Shown here: positions 49,568-59,800 of the stretch, in pieces
Layout: each line of letters starts with the position of its first letter
Numbering within the stretch: position 1 is the first letter of the stretch
Source of the DNA: Globisporangium splendens
Lineage: Eukaryota > Oomycota > Peronosporomycetes > Pythiales > Pythiaceae
Length of the DNA stretch: 64,000 nt
Assembly: GCA_006386115.1 (NCBI GenBank)
Contig: VFIW01000035.1
Location: 186,001-250,000 of the forward strand
Direction: 5' to 3'
Notes under the pieces: model-generated
Seen by the model: the letters and a program-made list of their open reading frames with translations, nothing else
Told to the model about the DNA's origin: nothing
Database searches by the model: none
Translations under genes and position numbers: made by a program

Positions 49568-50006
49568 TGTCACGTGTGCCTGACCTCGCACGCCAGGCAC
49601 GCGCGTAGGATCGGCATGTGCCTGACTTCGCACGTGCCTAGCGTGCGGAGCGTCGTGGCATGTGTAACGTGTGCCTGACCTCGAGTCCGAGGTCAGGCTC
49701 TCATTCATATGTAACACTAATATATACAGTTATATGGAACTAGTCAGATAAAAATACAGGTGCAGGCAGGACACCTGGATAGGAAGAAAAGTCGAATCAG
49801 TTGAAGAAAAGGATAGGCATGCATGCAGGGAGGCTTAGACGTAGCGCTAGCGAACTAAGTCTTCCATTCAATTCACTTTCCAATTTGCCATCAAGTTGCC
49901 ACCTCCTCCTCCGAGTCCAAGCCATCGTCCCCGACTTTCAGCCAATCAAGTTCCGACTTTCCGACTTTCGACCAATCAGATCTCAAGAAGACCCCAAACC
50001 GTTACA
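49568..50006 (+). repeat. LTR 1 of element A (439 bp)
   Basis: Starts TGTCACGTG and ends GTTACA, directly before the primer-binding site. The first ~140 bp hold several GTGCCTGAC.TCG motifs, direct and inverted. A TATA-like AATATATACAG lies around 49720. The boundaries come from the TG...CA ends and the flanking PBS; direct comparison alone cannot give the right end because the sequence after LTR 2 is homologous too. Confidence 0.8.
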
Positions 50007-50008
50007 TC

Positions 50009-50026
50009 TGGTAGCACTTTGCGTCC
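50009..50026 (+). promoter_or_regulatory. Primer-binding site of element A, unit 1
   Basis: TGGTAGCACTTTGCGTCC begins two bases after the LTR, with the TGG expected to pair with a tRNA CCA end. The tRNA was not identified. The same sequence occurs at 56010-56027 in unit 2. Confidence 0.6.
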
Positions 50027-50413
50027 GGGGGGGAGTGTGGCCGTTTCCAAGCGTTCAAGTCGCCGGCGTCGTCCAAGCCAGGCACCTCCGAGGTTGTTAT
50101 TCGAGCCGCTTTCTGAACGGGTGTTGCTTTAGTGACATAAATCCCGGAATCATTGTCGGTGCGTTGACCCTTTGGTGTTCTGTGGCAGTAACTCCTGTAG
50201 TGTTGAGCCAGTCGTGCTTTTGTGCGTAATTCTGTGTTCTGGTCTACCTCGGTTTCTCTAATAGTGACACGGTGTCTCGGGTTCGCCCTAACTGTCTGTG
50301 TTCTTTAGGGTGTTATTCCGTGGTGTCATCGTCAGGCGTGCCTAGGTGAAGCCCTCATTAGAGGATCAAGACTGTGATTGTGAACTCCCAGAGTTGGTAA
50401 CCTCCCCAACTCG

Positions 50414-50764
50414 ATGCCCAAGAAGCCGCGCGTCAAGCAGGTCCCGATTCAAGGCAGCCTTACGTACTTAGGCGTGCCGAAACCTGCAGAAGCTGATAAA
50501 GCCCGTCAAGACCTCGTGAACTGTCTGACGAAGGCTTTCCGGATCTGTGAAGTGCTAGAGAAGCACGTGGACAAGTGTCCAGACAAGCTGAAGAAGAAAC
50601 GCGCAAAGAAGGCTCTAATCCGGATCGCTCAAGGAATCATCGACGCATCCGACGGTATTGGCGAGTGTTTTCGCCGCGCGCTACGAGACCCGCCGGCATC
50701 GAGTACAGCTACTGGGAAGGCCAAGCTGCGTCCAGGTCAAGTTCCTCCGCCTAAGTTCGACTAA
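50414..50764 (+). CDS. Element A leader ORF, 116 residues (unit 1)
   Basis: A small basic protein encoded between the primer-binding site and gag. MPKKPRVKQVPIQGSLTYLG, a helical middle (KARQDLVNCLTKAFRICEVL), a Lys/Arg cluster (KLKKKRAKKALIRIAQG) and a Pro-rich end. It has two Cys in the first helix region plus further Cys, but no zinc-finger spacing. I do not recognise a family. The protein is identical in unit 2 although the neighbouring gag/pol have collected mutations. Possible nucleic-acid binding or a regulator; this is speculation. Confidence 0.6.
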   Translation: MPKKPRVKQVPIQGSLTYLGVPKPAEADKARQDLVNCLTKAFRICEVLEKHVDKCPDKLKKKRAKKALIRIAQGIIDASDGIGECFRRALRDPPASSTATGKAKLRPGQVPPPKFD

Positions 50765-50937
50765 AAATACACAATTAAAAAATAAAAAGAAATAAAAAAT
50801 AAAAGTATAGCTTCGTATTATACTGGTTTTTAAGATCCCATAAGATAGAATCTCGACTCCCGTCCCTGCCTGCCAAGTCAAGTGAAACCGGTTACGTAAA
50901 ATACCGAGTGTGAAGTCAAGTCAAGAAAAGTACAAAG

Positions 50938-52707
50938 ATGAACGAACCAACGAATGCCCAGTTGTTGCAGAGTATGCTGGCAGTGCTAAACCAGCAAGCA
51001 GAGATGATCAAAGAATTCCAGCAAGTAAAACGGGAGTCAGAGATAAAATTAGAGGGATGTAAATTACCGGTGTATAGTGGAGCATTACAAGAGTCGTTTC
51101 AGTTATATAAAGAGCAAGTCGGAGACTATTTAAAGGCGAGGAACATTGACAGACAGGATGCTAGCCTACAGCCACGCCTTTTGGCGATGTTGGGAGGAAC
51201 CCTGCGGCAGGGAGCTGCCCAGTGGTTCATTGTGAAGAAGACAGAGATTGAGACGGTTGACCAATTCTTCCTAGAACTAGGAAACGAATTTATTCCCGCC
51301 GATCTACAAGAGCGTTTGCGTGACCAGTTGGGTGAGCTATCCCAGGGTCAGAGTCGAGGCCTTGACGACTACGTCAGTCGTTTTAGGCATGTTATCACAC
51401 AAGTACAAGAGATGAGTGAGCTCGACAAGATCATGTATTTTGTGCGAGGATTAGCTCCAGCGATCCGAACAGAGGTGCGCTATCGCCGATGTTCTACGTT
51501 GTCGGAAGCCATCACTCTAGCGTTGGACTATGACCGTTCGCATCGTCGCTCTGCGGATGGAGGTCGGTCCCACTCAGAACCTAGGTACAGGCGTTTCGAC
51601 AATCGCCAATACCGACTGAATGGTGCAAGTCCGATGGAAGTGGACAATGTCCGAGTCTTGGGTCGTGAAGAGTGTTTGCGTCAGCGCCTTTGCTTCAATT
51701 GCAATCGACCTGGACATCGAGCGTCAGAGTGTCGTGCGCCGCGCCAGCAGAGACAAGCGAGCACGCCGCAGACGACGCGCAACTCAAGATATCAGCGTCC
51801 GACACAGCGAGCTCGTCGATCAAGTCCGATGGTTGAGCACAACCTGGCGACAGTGGATGAAGTGGATTATCCCATTGTGTTTGACAATGCGGAGCTAAAC
51901 GCAGTGGGCATTGCGCGTAAGAGCAACCTGTTCGTGGTGAACGGCCGTGTTGATGGTAATGATGTGCGCATTTTAATTGACAGCGGCGCCTCGACCAACC
52001 TGATCCAGCGTGGGTTGGTGAAGAAAGTGCTGAATACAGCAGTGATCGAAGCGCAAGGATTCGACGGCAGAAGGACCAAGAAACAAGTGAACGAGGTGGA
52101 AGCATCGTGCCAAGTACAAGACAAGAAGTTTGAGGCAATGCAGTTTACGGAATGGGATCTACCCAACAGCCACGATGTCATCTTCGGTCAGCCATGGTTC
52201 GTCAAGCACAACCCGATCATTGATTGGAGAAAGCAGACGTTTGCATTGCCGGAAGACACCTCTGTGCACGAGCGCAGCGGTAGTGAAATCTGCTCCAAGA
52301 TCAAGAATGCAGAGTATGAAGAGTTGTTCGTCGTAAAGGTGTCCGCAGTTAACGACATTTCTCCAGTCGTCCCGCCAGAGTTGAAACCTGTCATTGATCG
52401 GTTCGCGGACTGTTTCCCGGAGTTACTTCCGGATGGCTTACCGCCAGAGCGTGCTGTGAACTTTGAGCTCCAGCCGAAGCCAGACGCAGTGCCAAGCTCG
52501 CGTCCGCCGTTTCGTCTGTCCAAGACAGAGCAAGACGCGTTGGAAGAGTTCGTTCGCGACAACGTGAAGAAGGGATGGATTGAAGTATCGAACTCCCCAT
52601 GGATCTCCAATATCTTCGGTGTTCCGAAAAAGGATCCCGCGACGGGTATGGCTGTGAAGCGCGCTGAATGGCTGCGCAGTGGCAACACAAAGGTGCCGAT
52701 ACGTTAG
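50938..52707 (+). pseudogene. Element A unit 1 gag-protease-RT N-terminus, ends at a nonsense codon
   Basis: 589 codons from ATG 50938. Gag capsid-like region (about 40-210) includes YSGALQESFQLYKEQVGDYL, QWFIVKKTEIETVDQFF and YVRFRHVI-like words. A CCHC knuckle C-x2-C-x4-H-x4-C lies at residues 252-265 (CFNCNRPGHRASEC). The retropepsin motif LIDSGAST has its Asp near residue 348. The RT begins with PPFRLSKTEQDAL..FV..NVKKGWIE and NIFGVPKKD. The TAG at 52705-52707 replaces a Trp codon present in unit 2, so the frame is cut within the RT N-terminus. Confidence 0.88.
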
Positions 52708-55681
52708 GTCATCGACTATCGGTATGTCAACAGCCAGACGAAGATCCCCAAGATTCCTCTACCACACATAGAGGAACTCTTTGATCAGATGCTCGGTGCG
52801 ACGTATTCACGGTGATCGACCTCGCGCAAGGTTATCACCAGATGCGCGTGAAGCCTGACAGTCGTCCTTACACGGCTTTTAGGTCGCAAAAGGAAACGTA
52901 CCAATGGTGTGTCGCTCCGATGGGATTAGCGGGTATGCCGGGAGTATGGTCTCGTCTTATGCGAGTACTCTTTGGTAAATTCAAGTTTGTTGTCGTGTAT
53001 CTCGACGACATCTGTATCTTCTCCCGCTCGATGAAAGATCTTGCGCAACATCTGGCGATGGTCTGTGAAGTCCTCCGTCATGAGAAGCTGTACGCTCGCC
53101 TGTCCAAGTGCGAGTTCGGCAAGTCCAGTGTCCATTTCCTCGGTCACACAGTCACGGCTGAAGGGATCCAAGTCGACGCAAAGAAGACAACCGCGATCGA
53201 GAAGTATCCTACTCCGACGACGCAGAAGACATTGTTGAGTTTTCTCGGTCTCGCCGGATACTATCGTCGGTTTATTTGCGACTTTGCGCGGATTGCGTTG
53301 CCGCTGCATAGGCTGATCAAGAAGGATGCAAAGTGGACATGGTCATCCGAACATGATCACGCCTTTCGTGCCTTGAAGTTGGCACTGCAACAGGCTCCGA
53401 CGTTGCGTTTACCTGACTTTGACCGTCGGTTCACGGTAACAACGGATGCCTCGGGCTACTGCATGGGCGGTGTCTTGTCTCAAAAGATCGACGGGTTTGA
53501 CGCTCCCATTGCCTTCTATTCAAAGAAGTTTGGGCAGTATGAGGAAAAGTGGCCTGCTCATGAGAAAGAGCTGCTCGCAATCAAGTTTGCGTTGTCAAAG
53601 TGGCGACACTACCTTCATGGTCGTCAGTTCGATGTGTTTACGGACAATTCGGCTTGTCGGTGGATGCTACATCATCCGAAGGTGACTCCCAAGCTTGCGC
53701 GGATGCTGACGTTCTTCTCCCAGTTTGATTTTGTCCTGCACCACGTGAAAGGCAGTACCAATGTGGTGGCTGATGCCTTGTCTCGACCAGGACCGGAAGA
53801 AGCAAGCAATCCGATGAGTTGCCCGTAGTTTCGACTCCCGAAGTGCACGCTTGCGATGATGCGTGTCACGCTCGGTCGCAGTCTATTTCTCGTCATGTGG
53901 TGTCCGCGGCATTTCTACGTCACTTGCCAGATTCGGATTGCTCCGTCTTTCTCTCCGCTGTGGACTTTCGGGGGGAGAGACGCGCCGTGGCAGTGCGGCA
54001 AGAGCAAGTCCACACTGTCGACACGCAGTGGGCAAGTGTTCACTTGTCCGAAGCGACGAAGAAAGCCTTTCAAGCTGGCTATTCCCGCGACCCAAGTTTT
54101 GCCGAAGTGTGGCAGAGTCGCGAAGGGAACGAGAAGTTCGAGAAGCGCAACGGTCTTCTGTTCTTGCGAACGAAGCACCCGGTGTTGCGATTGTGTGTAC
54201 CAAACTCGAGCAAGTTGGTCACAGATGTTATTCAAGAGTTTCACGATGCTCCTGTGGCTGCTCATCCAGGAGTTCGTCGAACACAGCTAAAGGCGGCTCA
54301 ATGGTATTACTGGCCCGCCTTGGAAAAAGACATTCACGAGTATGTTGGCAGTTGCCAGACTTGTGCACGATGGAAGTCGAACAATCGGAAGAAGATCGGC
54401 TTGATGATGCCAATTCCGACGCCCCAAGAATGCTGGGATGTTGTGTCGATGGATTTCATCACTGGACTTCCAGTGTCCGAAGGTTTTGATGCAATCTTTG
54501 TCACGGTGGACAAGTTGTCGAAGCGTCCGAAGTACCATCCAACACACTCGACAGCAGATGCCGAAGGTACCGCCAAGGTATTCTTCGAGGCAGTGGTTCG
54601 TCACCACGGTTTGCCGAAGGTCATCATCAGTGACCGCGATCCCAAGTTCACGTCGGACTTTTGGAAGTCGCTGACCAAGCTCATGGGTATCAAGCTGAGC
54701 ATGACAACGTCTCATCGCGCGCAAGCAGACGGACAAACCGAGCGTCAGAACCTCGTGTTGGAAGATGCGCTGCGATGCATGGTGTCATACCATGGAGACG
54801 ATTGGGTGAGCCACCTTGGAACGATCGAGTTTGCTCATGCAACTCTCGTTAATGAGTCGACCAAGTTCACACCGTTTGAAGTCGACACAGGAAGAAAGGT
54901 GCGCAACCTAATTGCCCAAGAGTTCGGCGTCGACGAAGGAAACTTCGAACCAGTAAATATAGCTGAGTTTGCCAAGAACTTTGCGGAGAAGCGCCAACAA
55001 GTCGTCAAGCTAGCCCAAGAGAACCTCAAGCAAGCTCAAGAACGCCAGAAGAAATACTACGACAGGAAGCGTCGCGAAGTGGAATTTAACGCTGGCGATC
55101 TCGTTATGTTAGATACGAAGAATCTACCCTTGAAGACAGTCGCTCGAAGCACTTCACTCCAAAAGGCAAAGTTGGCAGCGAAGAAGGTGGGACCATTCAA
55201 GATCGAAACCATGGTGAACAAGAATGTGGCTCGATTGGTGTTGCCTCCAAACATGAAGCGCTTGCATCCAGCGTTCAATGTGGAGTTGCTTAGCCACTAC
55301 GTTGAGAATCCAACCAAGTTCCATTCAAGACCAATTCCGAAGGCAGCCCCCGTGATCCTCGACGACGAGACTGGTGAGGCTCTGCACGTTGTGGAAGCAT
55401 TACTTCGCAGTAAAACCCACAACCGCCAACGAATGTGGTTGGTCAAGTGGCTCGGGTATCCTGCGCACGAGAGTACGTGGGAATACGAGAAGAACATCCG
55501 CCATGTTTCGCATTGGAATCAACCCTTCAAGAGTTTCAAGACTCCCAACGCGAAGTCAAGTCTGGGGGGATGTCACGTGTGCCTGACCTCGCACGCCAGG
55601 CACGCGCGTAGGATCGGCATGTGCCTGACTTCGCACGTGCCTAGCGTGCGGAGCGTCGTGGCATGTGTAACGTGTGCCTGA
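52708..55681 (+). pseudogene. Element A unit 1 pol: RT, RNase H, integrase, chromodomain
   Basis: After the nonsense codon a one-base deletion near 52806 (compared with unit 2) shifts the frame. RT then reads DLAQGYHQMRVK, the YLDD catalytic box (52998-53009) and LSFLGLAGYYRRFI. RNase H shows TTDASGYCMGG, HEKELLAIKFAL and FTDNSACRW. A second frame change near 53812 leads to the integrase: HAAHPGVRRT-like zinc region with CQTCARWKS, core Asp in MDFITGLP, second Asp in SDRDPKF, and the NLVLEDALR Glu. A chromodomain (EALHVVEALL.., WLVKWLGYPAHESTWEYE) follows. The frame ends at 55681, 111 nt inside LTR 2. No unit 2 sequence is available to tell whether the 53812 shift is a mutation. Confidence 0.87.
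55564..55570 (+). promoter_or_regulatory. Polypurine tract of element A
   Basis: GGGGGGA directly before the TGTCACG of LTR 2, the expected primer for plus-strand synthesis. Confidence 0.7.
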
Positions 55682-56007
55682 CCTCGAGTCGAGGTCAGGC
55701 TCTCATTCATATGCAACACTAATATATACAGTTATATGGAACTAGTCAGATAAAAATACAGGTGCAGGCAGGACACCTGGATAGGAAGAAAAGTCGAATC
55801 AGTTGAAGAAAAGGATAGGCATGCATGCAGGGAGGCTTAGACGTAGCGCTAGCGAACTAAGTCCTCCATTCAATTCACTTTCCAATTTGCCATCAAGTTG
55901 CCACCTCCTCCTCCGAGTCCAAGCCATCGTCCCCGACTTTCAGCCAATCAAGTTCCGACTTTCCGACTTTCGACCAATCAGATCTCAAGAAGACCCCAAA
56001 CGTTACA
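55571..56007 (+). repeat. LTR 2 of element A, shared by units 1 and 2 (437 bp)
   Basis: It is the 3' LTR of unit 1 and the 5' LTR of unit 2. Against LTR 1 it lacks one C in the GAGTC(C)GAGG word and one C before GTTACA, and has two substitutions (CATATGC and AGTCCTCC). Confidence 0.88.
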
Positions 56008-56414
56008 TCTGGTAGCACTTTGCGTCCGGGGGGGAGTGTGGCCGTTTCCAAGCGTTCAAGTCGCCGTCGTCGTCCAAGCCAGGCACCTCCGAGGTTGTTA
56101 TTCGAGCCGCTTTCTGAACGGGTGTTGCTTTAGTGACATAAATCCCGGAATCATTGTCGGTGGGTTGACCCTTTGGTGTTCTGTGGCAGTAACTCCTGTA
56201 GTGTTGAGCCAGTCGTGCTTTTGTGCGTAATTCTGTGTTCTGGTCTACCTCGGTTTCTCTAATAGTGACACGGTGTCTCGGGTTCGCCCTAACTGTCTGT
56301 GTTCTTTAGGGTGTTATTCCGTGGTGTCATCGTCAGGCGTGCCTAGGTGAAGCCCTCATTAGAGGATCAAGACTGTGATTGTGAACTCCCAGAGTTGGTA
56401 ACCTCCCCAACTCG

Positions 56415-56765
56415 ATGCCCAAGAAGCCGCGCGTCAAGCAGGTCCCGATTCAAGGCAGCCTTACGTACTTAGGCGTGCCGAAACCTGCAGAAGCTGATAA
56501 AGCCCGTCAAGACCTCGTGAACTGTCTGACGAAGGCTTTCCGGATCTGTGAAGTGCTAGAGAAGCACGTGGACAAGTGTCCAGACAAGCTGAAGAAGAAA
56601 CGCGCAAAGAAGGCTCTAATCCGGATCGCTCAAGGAATCATCGACGCATCCGACGGTATTGGCGAGTGTTTTCGCCGCGCGCTACGAGACCCGCCGGCAT
56701 CGAGTACAGCTACTGGGAAGGCCAAGCTGCGTCCAGGTCAAGTTCCTCCGCCTAAGTTCGACTAA
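56415..56765 (+). CDS. Element A leader ORF, 116 residues (unit 2)
   Basis: Same 116 residues as at 50414-50764 with no difference. The A-rich tract after its stop differs between the units (56765-56820 carries extra AAAT repeats), so the coding part is better conserved than its flank. Confidence 0.6.
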   Translation: MPKKPRVKQVPIQGSLTYLGVPKPAEADKARQDLVNCLTKAFRICEVLEKHVDKCPDKLKKKRAKKALIRIAQGIIDASDGIGECFRRALRDPPASSTATGKAKLRPGQVPPPKFD

Positions 56766-56947
56766 AAATACGCAATCAAAAAATAAAAGAAACAAAAATA
56801 AATAAATAAATAAATAAAAGCTTCGTATTATACTGGTTTTTAAGATCCCATAAGATAGAATCTCGACTCCCGTCCCTGCCTGCCAAGTCAAGTGAAACCG
56901 GTTACGTAAAATACCGAGTGTGAAGTCAAGTCAAGAAAAGTACAAAG

Positions 56948-59081
56948 ATGAACGAACCAACGAATGCCCAGTTGTTGCAGAGTATGCTGGCAGTGCTAAA
57001 CCAGCAAGCAGAGATGATCAAAGAATTCCAGCAAGTAAAACGGGAGTCAGAGATAAAATTAGAGGGATGTAAATTACCGGTGTATAGTGGAGCATTACAA
57101 GAGTCGTTTCAGTTATATAAAGAGCAAGTCGGAGACTATTTAAAGGCGGGGAACATTGACAGACAGGATGCTAGCCTACAGCCACGCCTTTTGGCGATGT
57201 TGGGAGGAACCCTGCGGCAGGGAGCTGCCCAGTGGTTCATTGTGAAGAAGACAGAGATTGAGACGGTTGACCAATTCTTCCTAGAACTAGGAAACGAATT
57301 TATTCCCGCCGATCTACAAGAGCGTTTGCGTGACCAGTTGGGTGAGCTATCCCAGGGTCAGAGTCGAGGCCATGACGACTACGTCAGTCGTTTTAGGCAT
57401 GTTATCACACAAGTACAAGAGATGAGTGAGCTCGACAAGATCATGTATTTTGTGCGAGGATTAGCTCCAGCGATCCGAACAGAGGTGCGCTATCGCCGAT
57501 GTTCTACGTTGTCGGAAGCCATCACTCTAGCGTTGGACTATGACCGTTCGCATCGTCGCTCTGCGGATGGAGGTCGGTCCCACTCAGAACCTAGGTACAG
57601 GCGTTTCGACAATCGCCAATACCGACTGAATGGTGCAAGTCCGGTGGAAGTGGACAATGTCCGAGTCTTGGGTCGTGAAGAGTGTTTGCGTCAGCGCCTT
57701 TGCTTCAATTGCAATCGACCTGGACATCGAGCGTCAGAGTGTCGTGCGCCGCGCCAGCAGAGACAAGCGAGCACGCCGCAGACGACGCGCAACTCAAGAT
57801 ATCAGCGTCCGACACAGCGAGCTCGTCGATCAAGTCCGATGGTTGAGCACAACCTGGCGACAATGGATGAAGTTGATTATCCCATTGTGTTTGACAATGC
57901 GGAGCTAAACGCAGTGGAATTGCGCGTAAAAGCAACTTGTTTGTTGTGGACGGTCGCGTAGATGGTAATGATGTGCGCATTTTAATTGACAGCGGCGCCT
58001 CGACCAACCTGATCCAGCGTGGGTTGGTGAAGAAAGTGCTGAATACAGCAGTGATCGAAGCGCAAGGATTCGACGGCAGAAGGACCAAGAAACAAGTGAA
58101 CGAGGTGGAAGCATCGTGCCAAGTACAAGACAAGAAGTTTGAGGCAATGCAGTTTACGGAATGGGATCTACCCAACAGCCACGATGTCATCTTCGGTCAG
58201 CCATGGTTCGTCAAGCACAACCCGATCATTGATTGGAGAAAGCAGACGTTTGCATTGCCGGAAGACACCTCTGTGCACGAGCGCAGCGGTAGTGAAATCT
58301 GCTCCAAGATCAAGAATGCAGAGTATGAAGAGTTGTTCGTCGTAAAGGTGTCCGCAGTTAACGACATTTCTCCAGTCGTCCCGCCAGAGTTGAAACCTGT
58401 CATTGATCGGTTCGCGGACTGTTTCCCGGAGTTACTTCCGGATGGCTTACCGCCAGAGCGTGCTGTGAACTTTGAGCTCCAGCCGAAGCCAGACGCAGTG
58501 CCAAGCTCGCGTCCGCCGTTTCGTCTGTCCAAGACAGAGCAAGACGCGTTGGAAGAGTTCGTTCGCGACAACGTGAAGAAGGGATGGATTGAAGTATCGA
58601 ACTCCCCATGGATCTCCAATATCTTCGGTGTTCCGAAAAAGGATCCCGCGACGGGTATGGCTGTGAAGCGCGCTGAATGGCTGCGCAGTGGCAACACAAA
58701 GGTGCCGATACGTTGGGTCATCGACTATCGGTATGTCAACAGCCAGACGAAGATCCCCAAGATTCCTCTACCACACATAGAGGAACTCTTTGATCAGATG
58801 CTCGGTGCGACGGTATTCACGGTGATCGACCTCGCGCAAGGTTATCTCCAGATGCGCGTGAAGCCTGACAGTCGTCCTTACACGGCTTTTAGGTCGCAAA
58901 AGGAAACGTACCAATGGTGTGTCGCTCCGATGGGATTAGCGGGTATGCCGGGAGTATGGTCTCGTCTTATGCGAGTACTCTTTGGTAAATTCAAGTTTGT
59001 TGTCGTGTATCTCGACGACATCTGTATCTTCTCCCGCTCGATGAAAGATCATGCGCAACATCTGGCGATGGTCTGTGAAGT
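56948..59081 (+). pseudogene. Element A unit 2 gag-protease-RT, frameshifted and truncated
   Basis: Gag starts at 56948 and reads as in unit 1 with a few substitutions up to about 57916. There one base is missing (GTGGAATTG against GTGGGCATTG), so the gag frame ends at 57961. Protease (LIDSGAST) and RT continue in the next frame without the nonsense codon and deletion of unit 1, up to YLDD (near 59007-59018) and 59081. The residues after that in the open frame come from the LTR of element B. Confidence 0.87.
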
Positions 59082-59616
59082 TGTAACCGGACACTTCCGA
59101 GTTACGCAGCACGGTACGTGTGTGAGGAAGCGTATGCAACGCTTCTCTCAAGGACTCTGTTCCGAGAGCTGTTGCCTGCTTCCTGCAGTGCAACAATCGG
59201 TTACCTACAGGTCTCTATAGAGTAACCGTCGATAACCAAAGGCTTTAGTTAACGGTAAAAATGGAACTGTTTATTTGTTGGAGGTTGCCCTCTGTAGGAC
59301 AACCTGGATTATCTTTATGTAACTATGAACAATAGCAATCTCAAGTGTAATTACTCCCCATGGGGCAATGAGTGGCTATGAAAGACTAACGCTAGTTGTC
59401 TTATGTGATTGGGTGAAATGCATGTTCAATTATATCCAATCGGAGGCGCCGTCACTCAGACTGGCTGCCGGCTCCACCGTGAAGGTTCGAGCAAGTACGA
59501 CGAACCTCATGGTTCGGTCTTAAACTTGTTGCGCGTACTCTACGTACCGCAAGGTTCGGTTTGGTTGTGTGGCACAACACAAGTGCGTAACCATGTTACA
59601 GTGTAACCCCGTTACA
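59082..59616 (-). repeat. 3' LTR of element B (535 bp)
   Basis: On the plus strand it runs TGTAACCGG...CCCCGTTACA. The plus-strand sequence after it, CCACCCCCCACTT, is on the minus strand AAGTGGGGGGTGG, a polypurine tract directly before the LTR. The target-site candidate to the left is GAAGT (59077-59081); the partner lies outside the window. Confidence 0.82.
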
Positions 59617-59800
59617 CCACCCCCCACTTAAAGTGCGAAACACTCGAAGGGTCGGTGTGAGAAACGTGTGGATCTCGCGCGTGTGCGCCGAGAAAGGGGA
59701 ACATTCGTGTATTCCTCGGGAAAGAGCACAGCGGCGACGCGTGCGTTAATTTCACCGAGTGTTGGCACATATAGTCACTGTGCTCGCGCACGTGAGTATC

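Larger units (their letters stand above)
49568..56007 (+). mobile_element. Ty3/gypsy element A, unit 1 (LTR - leader ORF - gag - pol - LTR)
   Basis: Two LTRs of 439 and 437 bp differ by about four positions, so insertion is recent. The internal order is primer-binding site, 116-residue ORF, gag, protease, RT, RNase H, integrase, chromodomain, polypurine tract. The chromodomain places it among chromoviruses in the broad sense. Unit 1 has a nonsense codon and at least one indel in pol, so it is not autonomous. It is followed directly by a second internal region (unit 2) that shares the middle LTR. Confidence 0.9.
56008..59081 (+). mobile_element. Ty3/gypsy element A, unit 2 internal region, cut by element B
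   Basis: A continuation in tandem: primer-binding site (56010), leader ORF, gag, protease and RT up to just beyond the YLDD box. It stops at 59081, where the LTR of element B starts; unit 1 continues there without a break. The rest of unit 2 is expected beyond the right edge of the window, after element B. Confidence 0.9.

Noticed and set aside
53800..53830. Programmed frameshift between RNase H and integrase of element A
   Set aside because: No slippery heptamer was recognised and unit 2 does not cover the site; a simple indel is more likely given the other lesions in this unit.
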